Part shown: positions 15,196 through 24,201 of the stretch, piece after piece | Position numbering within the stretch: position 1 is the stretch's first letter | Layout: each line of letters begins with the position of its first letter | DNA from: Defluviitaleaceae bacterium | GTDB lineage: Bacteria > Bacillota > Clostridia > Lachnospirales > WQUN01 | Direction: 5' to 3' | DNA length: 50,593 nt | Assembly (NCBI GenBank): GCA_009777845.1 | Contig: WRLD01000023.1 | Span: 1-50,593 of the forward strand | The notes under the pieces: model-generated | Told to the model about the DNA's origin: nothing | What the model saw: only the letters and a program-made list of their open reading frames with translations | The model's database searches: none | Program-made: the position numbers and the translations under genes

Positions 15196-16635
15196 CTAGT
15201 CTAACCCCACCCCACTAACATAAAAAGTCTTACCCTCCGTAACCCTCACTGGCACAATATCCCCTGCTTTTAACCCCTCATGCGCTTCAAAATGCACCAA
15301 GGTATGGTCGTCTGTCCGTCCCTTATATTTAACCACGCCCACCTCACTACTATTCGTGACGTTGTGTGACCCACCAAGACATTCCACCGAAGTCACAAGC
15401 GGCGAAGCCGCTTCGTCCACCATAACATCAACCACGCCCCCCACCTTCGCCAAATTCTTCTCAGTAAAAATAGGATACAGCTCCGCCGTAAGCCTATCAA
15501 AGCGTTCGTTTGCTACCTTTCGCGGTACGCTGTCCTCGCGCTGTGCGGCGGGCGTTCCGCTGCGCTTCGAGTAGATAAACGTGAACGCGCCAGCAAAACG
15601 CACTTGACGTACCACGTCCAGCGTGTCCAAAAAGTCCGCCTCGGTTTCGCTGGGGTAGCCGACTATTATATCGGTGGTAAGCGCGAAATCGGGAATGGCG
15701 GTCAGCTTCCGCGCAAGGGCGATATATTGCTCCTTGGTGTATTTCCTGTTCATATCCGCCAAAATGCGTGTGCTTCCCGACTGTAGCGGTAAATGCACGG
15801 ATTTACATACCTTTTTTAAATCGCGCATCGCCGCGACCAATTCGTCGGAAAAATCCTTGGGGTGCGAGGTCATAAACCGAATACGCTCCAGCCCGTCTAT
15901 TTTGTTTACTTCGCGTAAAAGCCGCGGAAAATCGTAGGCGTAGGAGTTGACATTTTGCCCCAGCAGCATAATTTCCTTTACGCCGTCGTTGGCGAGTGCG
16001 GCGGCCTCGTGCAAAATGTCGGCCTGCGGACGGCTTTTTTCGCGCCCGCGTACGTACGGCACTATGCAGTACGAGCAGAAATTGTCACAGCCGTACATGA
16101 TGTTTACGCCCGCCTTGTGCGAAAATTCGCGCGTAGTCACGGGAATGTCCGTTATTTCGGGCAATTCCTCGCCCTCGGTGATGTCTGCGACACGCTCGCC
16201 CCCGCACATCACGCGCCAGAGGAACTCGGGCAGACGGTGACGGTTCGCCGTGCCGAAAATAAGGTTTACGTAGCGGTGCTTTTCACGCAGGGTCTGCGCC
16301 ATTTCGGACTGCTGTGACATACAGCCGCCCACCGCAATAATCAACGCGGGCTTGTCCGCCTTTAGGTGCTTTAATCTGCCCAAATGCCCAAAGATTTTGT
16401 CCTCGGCGTTTTCGCGTACACAGCATGTGTTGTACAGTATAAGGTCTGCCGTTTCCTGCGAATCGGCGGCCTCAAAGCCCATGACAAGCAAAAGCGCCGC
16501 CATTTTTTCCGAATCGCGTTCGTTCATTTGACAGCCGTAGGTTTTAATGAAAAAGCGCGGTTTTTGTGGGTATGCTGTGTCTATGTGTGCGGAGAGGTTG
16601 TAGCGGTAGTCGGGTGGGGTGTGTGGGTTTTGCAA
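15196..16635 (-). CDS. miaB: tRNA (N6-isopentenyl adenosine(37)-C2)-methylthiotransferase MiaB
   Basis: MiaB is a radical-SAM enzyme that adds a methylthio group to i6A37 of tRNAs. Visible parts are the N-terminal UPF0004 domain with cysteines in KTYGCQMNERDSE, NTCCVREN and VGGCMSQ, the radical-SAM cluster motif CDNFCSYC, and a C-terminal TRAM domain (VDVMVDE ... GLKAGDIVPVRV). A TTG at 16633-16635 is proposed as start because AAGGAG lies 9 bases upstream and a TATTAT -10-like box lies at 16673-16678. The frame stays open to a GTG at 16707, but that GTG is inside a family C repeat and has no ribosome binding site. The proposed length is 479 residues. Confidence 0.93.
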   Translation of the reverse strand: MQNPHTPPDYRYNLSAHIDTAYPQKPRFFIKTYGCQMNERDSEKMAALLLVMGFEAADSQETADLILYNTCCVRENAEDKIFGHLGRLKHLKADKPALIIAVGGCMSQQSEMAQTLREKHRYVNLIFGTANRHRLPEFLWRVMCGGERVADITEGEELPEITDIPVTTREFSHKAGVNIMYGCDNFCSYCIVPYVRGREKSRPQADILHEAAALANDGVKEIMLLGQNVNSYAYDFPRLLREVNKIDGLERIRFMTSHPKDFSDELVAAMRDLKKVCKSVHLPLQSGSTRILADMNRKYTKEQYIALARKLTAIPDFALTTDIIVGYPSETEADFLDTLDVVRQVRFAGAFTFIYSKRSGTPAAQREDSVPRKVANERFDRLTAELYPIFTEKNLAKVGGVVDVMVDEAASPLVTSVECLGGSHNVTNSSEVGVVKYKGRTDDHTLVHFEAHEGLKAGDIVPVRVTEGKTFYVSGVGLD

Positions 16636-16790
16636 GATAATCAGCTCCTTAGACAATGGCTTGCTGTGAAATATAATAGAATGTGAATTTAAAGGATAAT
16701 TAAACACGGATTTGGCGGATTTTCGCGGATTTTGCGGATTCGTTCGGGCGGGGATTTTTAGCCGTGGTTTGTTATGGGAATTTGGTTTTT

Positions 16791-16900
16791 GTAGGGGACG
16801 GATTTATCCGTCCCGAGGTTGCCTCGTTTGTGTTAATGGACGGTACCTGCCCCGAATTGACGAACGTGCGTACCTCGGGACGGATAAATCCGTCCCCTAC
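16791..16900. repeat. Family A nested inverted repeat, copy 4
   Basis: A complete 110-bp copy with matching terminal palindromes, in unit 1 of the tandem duplication. The core is in the common orientation. Confidence 0.9.
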
Positions 16901-16927
16901 GATAAGGGCGTTGTACGCTTTATCTGC

Positions 16928-17000
16928 GTTCATTATTTGTTAAAAAGATTTCACACAGAGGCACAGAGGCACAGAGGGCGAGAGGCACAGCAGACAATAG
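16928..17000. repeat. Family B half element
   Basis: Core end GTTCATTATTTGTT plus the right arm with CACAGAGGC units ending GCAGACAATAG. The left arm is missing. Confidence 0.75.
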
Positions 17001-17111
17001 AACGCAAATTTAAAGGATAATTAAACACGGATTTAACGGATTTTCGCGGATTTTGCGGATTCGTTCGGGCGGGGATTTTTAGCCGTGGTTTGTTATGTGG
17101 ATTTGGTTTTT

Positions 17112-17221
17112 GTAGGGGACGGATTTATCCGTCCCGAGGTTTCCTCGCTTGTGTTAATGGACGTTACCTGCCCCGAATTGACGAACGTGCGTACCTCGGG
17201 ACGGATAAATCCGTCCCCTAC
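17112..17221. repeat. Family A nested inverted repeat, copy 5
   Basis: Second copy in the tandem duplication, exactly 321 bases from copy 4, with a few substitutions in the core. Confidence 0.9.
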
Positions 17222-17248
17222 GATAAGGGCGTTATATGCTTTATCTGC

Positions 17249-17302
17249 GTTCATTATTTGTCGAAAACATTTCACACAGTAGTTCGCACAGAGGGAACGA
17301 GG
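17249..17302. repeat. Family B half element, degenerate
   Basis: It begins GTTCATTATTTGTC and has an AGTAGTTCG interruption inside the CACAGAGG array. The same interruption occurs at 43433-43441 in another B copy, so it is an inherited variant. Confidence 0.65.
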
Positions 17303-17344
17303 CATGGAAGAAATACGGAATAAAATGGGAATTTTTCGTTTTTC

Positions 17345-17497
17345 GTCTGCTGTGTCACGCTCCCTCTGTGCCTCTGTGTGAAAATCTTTTTGATAAATAA
17401 TGGGCGTAGGTAAAGCGTATAACTCCCATACTTTAATTAAAAGAATTTTTCACACAGAGGCACAGAGGCACAGAGGGCGAGAGGCACAGCAGACAAT
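17345..17497. repeat. Family B inverted-repeat element, complete
   Basis: Left arm GTCTGCTGTGTCACGCTCCC, core AATAATGGGCGTAGGTAAAG, right arm ending GGCACAGCAGACAATA. It lies just downstream of the 321-bp duplication and 33 bases before the recN-proximal D element. Confidence 0.85.
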
Positions 17498-17529
17498 AAA
17501 TCCACGCCCCCTAATCCACGCTATCAAGG

Positions 17530-17587
17530 CTCGTGACGACATTCCCACCAAAACTAAGTCGGAGAAAAGGGGCTATGCCCCTGCCCC
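17530..17587 (-). terminator. Family D hairpin module at the end of recN
   Basis: Read on the minus strand, the hairpin AGGGGC-ATA-GCCCCT followed by TTTTCT lies inside the last codons of recN. Next come the recN stop TAG and the conserved tail GGTGGGAATGTCGTCACGAG. The stem and T-run are typical of a rho-independent terminator, but here it is translated. Related modules lie at 30521 and 36275. Confidence 0.7.
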
Positions 17588-19224
17588 TGCCCTTTCATCT
17601 CATGCGCCGCCTGCACAGTAGCCGCCGTAATCTCCGCGCCGCCAATAAGCCGCGCCAGCTCATTCACCGCCTCGTCATACGACAACGCGGTCACAGACGT
17701 AAGCGTGCGTTCTGCCTCGGTCTGCTTTTGTATGAGGAAATGCGTATCGGCGAACGCCGCTATTTGCGGCAGGTGCGTGATACACAAAATCTGGCGCGTA
17801 CGGCTTACCGCCGCGAGCTTTTCGGCCACCTGCTGCGCGGTTCTGCCGGACACGCCCGTGTCCACCTCGTCAAAAATGACCGTGCCTATTTTGTCGCTCA
17901 TTATGGTCTTGATTGCGAGCATTATACGCGACATTTCGCCGCCAGACGCGATTTTGCGTAAAGGCTTCGCAGGCTCGCCAAGGTTCGGCAAAAACATAAA
18001 CTCGATTATATCGTTCCCGTCTGGCGAGAACGTAGTCTTACGCGTTATTTCTATGGAAAACAAAGCGTTTTTCATGCCGAGGTCGTGCAATATTTCCGTT
18101 ATTTGTGCAGAAATTTGCTGTGCGCCAGCCGTGCGTGCTTGGTTTATTTTGTCGCATACTGCGGTTATTTCCTCGGCTACCCTCTTACGCAAGCCCTGCA
18201 AACGTGCTATTTCGACCGCGCTGTTTTCCACGCCGTCTATTTTTTGCGAAAGCTCGTCCTGCTTTTTTAAAACAGCCTCGACCGTGCCGCCGTACTTTTT
18301 TTTCAAGCGGTAAATCAGGTCTAGGCGCGTTTCGATTCTGTCCAGCTCGTGCGGGTCTGCGTCTAGCTCGTCGGAATAATCGCGGAAATCCTGCGATATT
18401 TCCGCCACCTGCGTGTAAAGGGCGTTTAACTCGTGGTGCAAGTCCTCCTTGGCGGGGTCGTGCCGCGCTATTTCGGCAGAATGTGACACAGCCTTGGCGA
18501 GCTGGTCTACGGCGGAAATTTGCCCTGGTGCCGACCAGCCGCACAGCAAGGCAATCACCGCATCCGTGTTTTTGCTCAATTTTTCCACACCGCTAAGGCG
18601 CGTTCTTTTTGCGGTAAGCTCGTCCTCCTCGTCTGGCTTCAATGCCGCGCTTTCTATTTCGTTTAGCTGAAAACGCCATATTTCTACCTGTTCTGTGGCA
18701 ATATTATTCAAAGCCTTTAGCTCCTTGTTCACCCTTTTGTACTCGTGAAGCAAGCCCTCCAGCGCGGCCTTGTGAGGGGCGACCGCGCAAAAATGGTCAA
18801 GCATATGTAATTGCTTTGCTGGGTCGAGCAAGCTCTGGTGTTCGTGCTGTCCGTGCAAATCCACAAGAAGCCCTGCGACATCTTTCAGAATACCTACTGT
18901 CACTATTCGACCGTTTATTCTGCAAATAGACTTGCCTGTGTCGGCATGAAGCACGCGCGAAAGCATAATTTGCCCATCAGTATTTTCCAAGCCAAGCTCG
19001 TCAAGCGAGCCGCTGTATTCCACAATGCCCTCAACGCAAGCAAAATCTGCGCCTGCGCGTATTAAATCGCGTGAAACTCGGCCGCCAAGCAGGAAATTTA
19101 TGGAATCCACGACAATTGACTTGCCTGCGCCTGTTTCGCCCGTGAGGATATTAAGCCCTGCGGTGAAGGACACCTCGACCTCGTTAATAAGCGCGACATT
19201 TTGTATACGCAAATGGGTAATCAT
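17554..19224 (-). CDS. recN: DNA repair protein RecN
   Basis: RecN is an SMC-like ATPase that acts early in double-strand break repair. The ATG at 19222-19224 overlaps the argR stop (ATGA), which fixes the start; a longer frame upstream is unlikely. The 556 residues show Walker A GETGAGKS at 29-36, a central coiled-coil region, the signature GGEMSRIMLAI and Walker B FDEVDTGVSG near the C terminus. The last residues GQGQGHSPFSPT come from the family D hairpin module, so the natural end of the protein has probably been replaced. It is co-transcribed with argR. Confidence 0.96.
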   Translation of the reverse strand: MITHLRIQNVALINEVEVSFTAGLNILTGETGAGKSIVVDSINFLLGGRVSRDLIRAGADFACVEGIVEYSGSLDELGLENTDGQIMLSRVLHADTGKSICRINGRIVTVGILKDVAGLLVDLHGQHEHQSLLDPAKQLHMLDHFCAVAPHKAALEGLLHEYKRVNKELKALNNIATEQVEIWRFQLNEIESAALKPDEEDELTAKRTRLSGVEKLSKNTDAVIALLCGWSAPGQISAVDQLAKAVSHSAEIARHDPAKEDLHHELNALYTQVAEISQDFRDYSDELDADPHELDRIETRLDLIYRLKKKYGGTVEAVLKKQDELSQKIDGVENSAVEIARLQGLRKRVAEEITAVCDKINQARTAGAQQISAQITEILHDLGMKNALFSIEITRKTTFSPDGNDIIEFMFLPNLGEPAKPLRKIASGGEMSRIMLAIKTIMSDKIGTVIFDEVDTGVSGRTAQQVAEKLAAVSRTRQILCITHLPQIAAFADTHFLIQKQTEAERTLTSVTALSYDEAVNELARLIGGAEITAATVQAAHEMKGQGQGHSPFSPT

Positions 19225-19643
19225 GGCTGTAAACGCTCCGCGAGCCTTGCCGCCGCTTCCTTGGTGCGAACCACGCAAATAATAACGTCATCGCCCGCCA
19301 CCGAGCCGAGAATGTCCGTAAAGCCCATATCGTCAAGCGCGGCGGCTACAGCCATAGCCATTCCGCTAAGCGTACGAAGCACAAGCATATTTTCGGCGAA
19401 ATCCACCGAAACAAGCCCCACGCGAAAGACGCGCGTATGCGGACTTGTCCCTGCGTTCTCGATATATCGCTGCCCCTTGGGCGTAGACTCACGCAGCAAG
19501 CCAAGCTCGCGAATATCGCGGCTAATGGTGGACTGCGCCGCCGAAAAGCCCGATTCCTGCAAGGCAAGAGTTAGCTCCTCTTGGGAATAAATATTTTTCT
19601 CGCGTAGAATTTCTAATATTTTGTCTTGGCGTTTGGTTTTCAT
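19221..19643 (-). CDS. argR: Arginine repressor ArgR (AhrC)
   Basis: ArgR controls arginine synthesis and breakdown as an arginine-bound hexamer. The 140 residues have an N-terminal winged helix (YSQEELTLALQESG, then AAQSTISRDIRELGL) and a C-terminal oligomerisation domain with GSVAGDDVI, where the family usually has GTIAGDDT and contacts arginine through the Asp pair. AAAGAGG precedes the ATG. The argR-recN order is standard in Clostridia. Confidence 0.95.
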   Translation of the reverse strand: MKTKRQDKILEILREKNIYSQEELTLALQESGFSAAQSTISRDIRELGLLRESTPKGQRYIENAGTSPHTRVFRVGLVSVDFAENMLVLRTLSGMAMAVAAALDDMGFTDILGSVAGDDVIICVVRTKEAAARLAERLQP

Positions 19644-19702
19644 ATCAAACCTCTTTCGTTCTTGCGATGCTTGGAAGTTATTCTCGTAGCTTGAAGTGAT
19701 TT

Positions 19703-19788
19703 ATGGAACGCGGATTTACGCGGATTTAACGGATTTTCGCGGATTCGTTCGTGGGAAATCTGCGGAAATCCGTTAAAATCCGTGTTTT
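19703..19788. repeat. Family C inverted CGGATT array
   Basis: Left arm GAACGCGGATTTACGCGG onward, short centre CGTTCGTGGGAAA, right arm ATCTGCGGAAATCCG to TCCGTGTTTT. The arms are nearly contiguous here. Confidence 0.75.
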
Positions 19789-19811
19789 AATATAACTTTT
19801 CTTCGCCCGTA

Positions 19812-19972
19812 CTCCTGCTGTGCCTCTCGCCCTCTGTGCCTCTGTGCCTCTGTGTGAAAAAATCTTTTAAATAAAGAACGAGGGTATACGCTTTACCTAG
19901 GTTCATTATTTATCAAAAAGATTTTCACACAGAGGCACAGAGGCACAGAGGGAGAGTGGCATAGCAGGCAAT
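19812..19972. repeat. Family B inverted-repeat element, complete
   Basis: The core reads AAAGAACGAGGGTATACGC and is in the opposite orientation to the copy at 9271. It has full arms with three CACAGAGGC units on each side. Confidence 0.85.
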
Positions 19973-19975
19973 GAA

Positions 19976-20043
19976 CGCGGATTTTAATGAAAGCAAGAAA
20001 GAATCCGTGTAAATCCGCCAAATCCGCGAAAATCCGCGTTCCA
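19976..20043. repeat. Family C array, short
   Basis: One left unit (ACGCGGATTTT), a short spacer, and four right-arm AAATCCG units ending in CGCGTTCC. It lies 22 bases before the nadK stop codon. Confidence 0.7.
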
Positions 20044-20065
20044 TGCCTTTTAATTCACAAATCGG

Positions 20066-20872
20066 TCAGAGAAGTTTCTTCTTCCTCAACACACTAAAAA
20101 AATTAGTCTGCGTAGTCTTGATAATACTTGCGGTATAGTCGGACACCTTTATAAAAACGGCTTCGCCTGCGGGTAGCCTTCCGCGCATGTAGCCGTCTAT
20201 ATATACGTGCGAGCTTCGCTTGGCGATTATGCGTACCGTGTCCGCCGCGCCTACTACCCACGGCCTCGCGCTAAGGCTGTGCGGACATACTGGCGTGATT
20301 GCCACCATGTTGCCGCCCGGTACGAGAATCGGGCCGCCCGCCGAAAGATTATACGCGGTAGAGCCTGTGGGCGTGGACACCAAAATACCGTCCGCGCGTA
20401 ACGCCGTCATAAACTGCTCGTTCACGTAAATGGAATATTCTATCAGCTTGCCTGTTTCGCCCACGAGTACCTCGTTAAGCGCGAGTCGTTGCTCCATAGG
20501 CGTGATTGCTTCCGTAGCAAACTCGGCTTCCAGCATAAGGCGGCTTTCCTTGATGTATTCGTTGTTGAGTATTTTTTCCAACGCGGCTATGCCGTTCTCC
20601 CTGTCTACGTCTGTCAAGAAGCCCAGCGTGCCTAGGTTTATGCCTATAAGCGGAATGCCCAAAATAGCGGCAAAATGCGACACGCGTAACATAGTGCCAT
20701 CACCGCCCAAAACAACGCAAAAATCCGCAGGCGCGAGCCTGTCGGAAAGACAATTAACGCCTGCAATTTCCGCAACGTAACCCCTGCCGTCCAAAAACGC
20801 CTTTACCCTAGTGGCGTATTCACGGCAGGGGTCGTTATTTTCGTTGGATATTATTTTAATTAGTAGGCTCAA
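20066..20872 (-). CDS. nadK: NAD kinase
   Basis: NadK phosphorylates NAD to NADP in the cytoplasm. The 268 residues contain the catalytic GGDGT (Gly56-Thr60, with Asp58 as the probable catalytic residue), then LGTLGFLTDV, and the NAD-binding STPTGSTAYNLSAGGP. The start is a TTG at 20870-20872 with AGGAAG about 9 bases upstream; no ATG fits better. In many Clostridia tlyA lies just upstream; here a foldase-like gene and two family A repeats take that place. Confidence 0.95.
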   Translation of the reverse strand: MSLLIKIISNENNDPCREYATRVKAFLDGRGYVAEIAGVNCLSDRLAPADFCVVLGGDGTMLRVSHFAAILGIPLIGINLGTLGFLTDVDRENGIAALEKILNNEYIKESRLMLEAEFATEAITPMEQRLALNEVLVGETGKLIEYSIYVNEQFMTALRADGILVSTPTGSTAYNLSAGGPILVPGGNMVAITPVCPHSLSARPWVVGAADTVRIIAKRSSHVYIDGYMRGRLPAGEAVFIKVSDYTASIIKTTQTNFFSVLRKKKLL

Positions 20873-20936
20873 TGGTGGAATCTTCCTGCTCTGTATGAAG
20901 TGGTGTTGACTTCGTTCTACACAAAAACTTGCAATA

Positions 20937-20963
20937 CTCGGGACGGATAAATCCGTCCCCTAC
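20937..20963. repeat. Family A right end only, copy 6
   Basis: Only the right terminal palindrome is present (CTCGGGACGGATAAATCCG to CCCCTAC). The following CAAGGCTTGCTCGGCTT nearly repeats 21156-21172, the 3' end of the foldase-like gene, so this is a partial duplicate of the copy 7 right junction. Confidence 0.8.
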
Positions 20964-21042
20964 AAGGCTTGCTCGGCTTGCATTTTTTCGTCAACCTCGT
21001 ACCCTGCAAAATCCACGACAAATGCACGAACGCAGGTTCTTT

Positions 21043-21155
21043 GTAGAGGACGGATTTATCCGTCCCGAGATTACCTCGCTCTGCTTTGATGGACGTTACC
21101 CTCCCCAAAAATTGACGAACGTGCGTACCTCGGGACGGATAAATCCGTCCCCTAC
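21043..21155. repeat. Family A nested inverted repeat, copy 7
   Basis: A 113-bp copy that ends 5 bases before the stop codon of the foldase-like gene. The left end reads GTAGAGGACGG, one mismatch from the consensus. Confidence 0.9.
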
Positions 21156-21160
21156 AAGGC

Positions 21161-22393
21161 TTACTCGGCTTCCGCTTCCGCTTCCTCGTCAACGCCATTG
21201 TCTAAATCAATGCCGTCATTATCCCATTCAATAGTAAAATCGTCCAAATCAATAACAAATTCCTCACCTAGGTCAACGCCCTCATCTCCCCATTCAATGG
21301 CGAAATCGTCCGCACCAACAACACCATCATCTTCCCACTCAATCCCCACATCGCCCCAGTCAATCTCCGCATCGTCCCAGTCAATGGTAAAGTCGTCGCC
21401 AGTAAGCTCCTGTTCCTCTGGCAGGAATCGCTCATACGCACGCTCGTTAATCACAAAGTCGGCTTCGTCCACCCACACCTGCAATAACTCAAAAAGCTCC
21501 TCAAAACGCTTAGTATCGACAAAATCCTCGCGGGAAAGCTCCTTGAGCCGCTCGATATTTTCCTCGTCCACGACCTTGGTGTCGGCGTAGACTAGATAAT
21601 AATCTGGCTCGTCAAAGGTATCGTTGTTTACTGCCAACATACTCGTAATTTGACCCTGCTCTAGCGTGGTTATTTCCTCGTAGTGTTCCCATAGGTCAAG
21701 CTCCTGCAAAAGCTCGTTGTACTCCTTGGCTTCGATTTCTTCTTCAATAAACTGGCGGTTGCAATGCTTCTTGATTAGCTCGTCAAAGGTTACTCCGCCC
21801 TCTGCAAATTCCTGTGCCGCCACCTGTACCGTAATCGGGTCGGGCGAGTACAGATATTTCAGCTCTAGCTGTGTACTCATTAGGTTAATGGCGGGCATTT
21901 CCGATTCTAGCTGTGCGGCGTAGGCTTCCTCGTCCACCACGAAGGTGTCGGCAGGAATATACACATCGCGCAGGCGTTCGTAGGAAGCGCCCCACGCGGC
22001 ATAATAAAGCTCCGCCATGCGGTTTTCGGTGATAAAGTTAAATGTGCCGCGCCCGCGCAGCTCGCTGGCTACCTCTAACGCTTCGTCCCATTGCTCCTCA
22101 GGGGCTGTAAAGCCGTGCTGCTTGTCCCTGTCCATCAAAACGAGGACTTGCTGTAGGTTGTCCATAGCGGACGGGGCATGTCCCATTAGCTGGTTAAAAA
22201 ATCTAAAGTCTGTGGCGGCAATTCGCGTGCCGTTGTAACGCATGATTGTACTGCGGTTGGCAATATCCCATATGGTGTAGCCAAGCCACGCCACAAACAA
22301 AATGAGAATTGCCGTCATTACGCTTTTTGCTACTGCGCGCTTTTTCCTTTTTGCGCGTTCAATTGCTAGGTTACGTTGCTTTCTGCTTTCCAT
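21161..22393 (-). CDS. Membrane-anchored SurA/PrsA-like foldase with acidic repeat tail
   Basis: The ATG at 22391-22393 has AAGGAG 7 bases upstream. The 410 residues begin with a very basic cytoplasmic stretch (RKQRNLAIERAKRKKR) and one membrane helix (about 24-46), so the rest is outside the membrane. Residues 50-330 resemble the N-terminal and linker parts of SurA-type peptidyl-prolyl isomerases (RYNGTRIAATDFRFFNQL; VAAQEFAEGGVTFDELIKKH). A clear parvulin active site is not seen, so it may be a chaperone without isomerase activity. The last 80 or so residues are repeats such as DFTIDWDDAEIDWGD, strongly acidic and ending EEAEAEAE. Family placement is tentative. Confidence 0.65.
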   Translation of the reverse strand: MESRKQRNLAIERAKRKKRAVAKSVMTAILILFVAWLGYTIWDIANRSTIMRYNGTRIAATDFRFFNQLMGHAPSAMDNLQQVLVLMDRDKQHGFTAPEEQWDEALEVASELRGRGTFNFITENRMAELYYAAWGASYERLRDVYIPADTFVVDEEAYAAQLESEMPAINLMSTQLELKYLYSPDPITVQVAAQEFAEGGVTFDELIKKHCNRQFIEEEIEAKEYNELLQELDLWEHYEEITTLEQGQITSMLAVNNDTFDEPDYYLVYADTKVVDEENIERLKELSREDFVDTKRFEELFELLQVWVDEADFVINERAYERFLPEEQELTGDDFTIDWDDAEIDWGDVGIEWEDDGVVGADDFAIEWGDEGVDLGEEFVIDLDDFTIEWDNDGIDLDNGVDEEAEAEAE

Positions 22394-22404
22394 AAACAAG
22401 CTCC

Positions 22405-24174
22405 TTAAATTTTAATAATTTTGTTATATATGCTTTCCGCGTCCAAATGGTAACGCGTAAACAACTCGGTTCGTGTCCCAGTTTCTGGGAAAATATCGGG
22501 GAAGCCTAGGGCGTGGCAGGTTGGATTTTGCAACGCCATGGCTAGTTGTTGCCCAAAGCCGCCAGTTACCGCGCCGTCCTCGATTGTAAAAACTGCCTCG
22601 TAGCCTTCCAGCTTGGCGAGCAAGCCCTTGTCGAGAGGCTTTACAAAGCCTGCATCGTACAAGCCTGCGGTGGGTATTTTTTCCAAAACCTGCTTTGCGG
22701 TTTCGTGCATTGTCCCAACTGATACAATAGCGATTTTTTGTCCATCTTGCAAGAGTTTTGGTGCTTGTGTTGCAATTTCTTTTGGATAACGTATCGCGAC
22801 AGGGCTATTTTGGGCTAATGCGTAGTCAAACATGGCCGTTAGCTCCTTGCCGTTGGCAGGCGCGAGGATAGTCATATTGGGAATATGTGACAAAAATGGA
22901 ATATCAAAAATGCCCTGATGTGTTTCGCCGTCGCCGCCCACCGCGCCTGCGTGGTCTATCGCAAAAATTACCGGCAAGCCCTGCACGGCTACATCGTGCA
23001 AAATTTGGTCGTAGGCGCGCTGCAAAAACGAGGAATACACCGCAAAAACTGGCTTCATGCCCTTTTTGGCAAGCCCTGCCGCAAAGGTTACCGCGTGCGC
23101 CTCGGCTATTCCCACATCGAAAAACCGCTCGGGGAAATGCTTCTTAAAGAGCGAAAGCCCTGTACCGTCGTGCATGGCGGCAGTAATGGCTACTATTTTT
23201 TTGTCCTTGGCGGCGGCGCGGCAAATATACTTGGAAAAAATGTCAGTGTAGGTGGGCTGGGTTTGGCTCGCTTTTGGTACGCCTGTTTCCACACAGAACG
23301 TGCCTACGCCGTGATAGCTTCGCGGCGATTTTTCGGCGGCGTTGTAGCCCTTGCCCTTGGTGGTGAGAACATGCAGAAGCACTGGCCCTTTTATTTTTTT
23401 CACCTGCCGCAGAATCTTTATTAGCTCGGGTAAATTATGCCCGTCCACAGGCCCAAGATACCTAAAGCCTAATTCCTCAAAGAGAACGCCCTGCAAAATG
23501 GCGTATTTTAGCAAATCCTTTGCGGATTCTATGCCGCGCGTAAGGCTCGCGCCCAGCAAGGGCATTTTGTCCAGAATTTTGTGTACGTCCTCCTTCGCGC
23601 CTAGGTACACTGGCGCGGTGCGTAGGCTGTTCAAGTGCCGCGCCACTGCGCCCACGTTTTTGCTGATAGACATTTGGTTGTCGTTGAGAATAACAAGCAG
23701 GTCAGTGCTTGCGCGCCCTGCGTTGTTTAAGCCCTCGTAGGCAAGCCCGCCTGTAAGCGAGCCATCGCCTACCACGGCGATAATATGCTCGTTTTCGCCG
23801 CCGCAGAGGTCACGCGCCTTGGCTAAGCCAAGCGCGGCGGAAATGGCGGTAGAGCTATGCCCTGTACCAAAAGCGTCATGCTCGCTTTCGTTGATTTTGG
23901 GAAAGCCGCTTAGACCGTCCAGCTTGCGTAGCTGATTAAAACGCGACCTGCGGCCTGTCAAGATTTTATGTACATATGCCTGATGTCCCACGTCCCAGAC
24001 AATGCTGTCGCGCGGCGTGTCGTAAACCGCGTGCAACGCCAAGGTAAGCTCCACAACGCCGAGGTTGGAAGCTAGGTGGCCGCCTGTGTCGCTTAGGCTG
24101 GTTATTAGGAAGTCGCGTATTTCGTCCGCTAGTTTGTTTAAGGACGAGGGGGGGAGGGTTTTTAGTTTTTGCAT
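22405..24174 (-). CDS. dxs: 1-deoxy-D-xylulose-5-phosphate synthase
   Basis: Dxs makes DXP from pyruvate and glyceraldehyde 3-phosphate, the first step of the MEP isoprenoid pathway, using thiamine diphosphate. The 589 residues are slightly short for the family (about 620). Motifs include LASNLGVVELTLALH, VGHQAYVHKILTGR, the ThDP/Mg site GDGSLTGGLAYEGLNNAG, GIAEAHAVTFAAGLA with the catalytic glutamate, and the pyrimidine-domain HQGIFDIPFL. AGAGGT precedes the ATG. It sits where expected between xseB and nadK, but ispA, commonly beside it, is absent. Confidence 0.97.
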   Translation of the reverse strand: MQKLKTLPPSSLNKLADEIRDFLITSLSDTGGHLASNLGVVELTLALHAVYDTPRDSIVWDVGHQAYVHKILTGRRSRFNQLRKLDGLSGFPKINESEHDAFGTGHSSTAISAALGLAKARDLCGGENEHIIAVVGDGSLTGGLAYEGLNNAGRASTDLLVILNDNQMSISKNVGAVARHLNSLRTAPVYLGAKEDVHKILDKMPLLGASLTRGIESAKDLLKYAILQGVLFEELGFRYLGPVDGHNLPELIKILRQVKKIKGPVLLHVLTTKGKGYNAAEKSPRSYHGVGTFCVETGVPKASQTQPTYTDIFSKYICRAAAKDKKIVAITAAMHDGTGLSLFKKHFPERFFDVGIAEAHAVTFAAGLAKKGMKPVFAVYSSFLQRAYDQILHDVAVQGLPVIFAIDHAGAVGGDGETHQGIFDIPFLSHIPNMTILAPANGKELTAMFDYALAQNSPVAIRYPKEIATQAPKLLQDGQKIAIVSVGTMHETAKQVLEKIPTAGLYDAGFVKPLDKGLLAKLEGYEAVFTIEDGAVTGGFGQQLAMALQNPTCHALGFPDIFPETGTRTELFTRYHLDAESIYNKIIKI

Positions 24175-24201
24175 GGGAATCTACCTCTTTTATGGTTTTT
24201 A

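Larger units (their letters stand above)
16684..17326. repeat. Tandem duplication of a 321-bp composite C-A-B repeat unit
   Basis: Two adjacent units, 16684-17004 and 17005-17326, each hold a family C arm, the segment GGGCGGGGATTTTTAGCCG, a complete family A copy and half a family B element, in the same order and with a constant offset of 321 bases. They differ by scattered substitutions and diverge most in the B half. This is a duplication of a pre-formed mosaic. Confidence 0.85.

Noticed and set aside
16928..17320. Proteins encoded across repeat copies, such as frames reading GRIYPSRG or TNVRTSGRINPSPT
   Set aside because: They are translations of families A to C on both strands, repeat at every copy, and lack ribosome binding sites.
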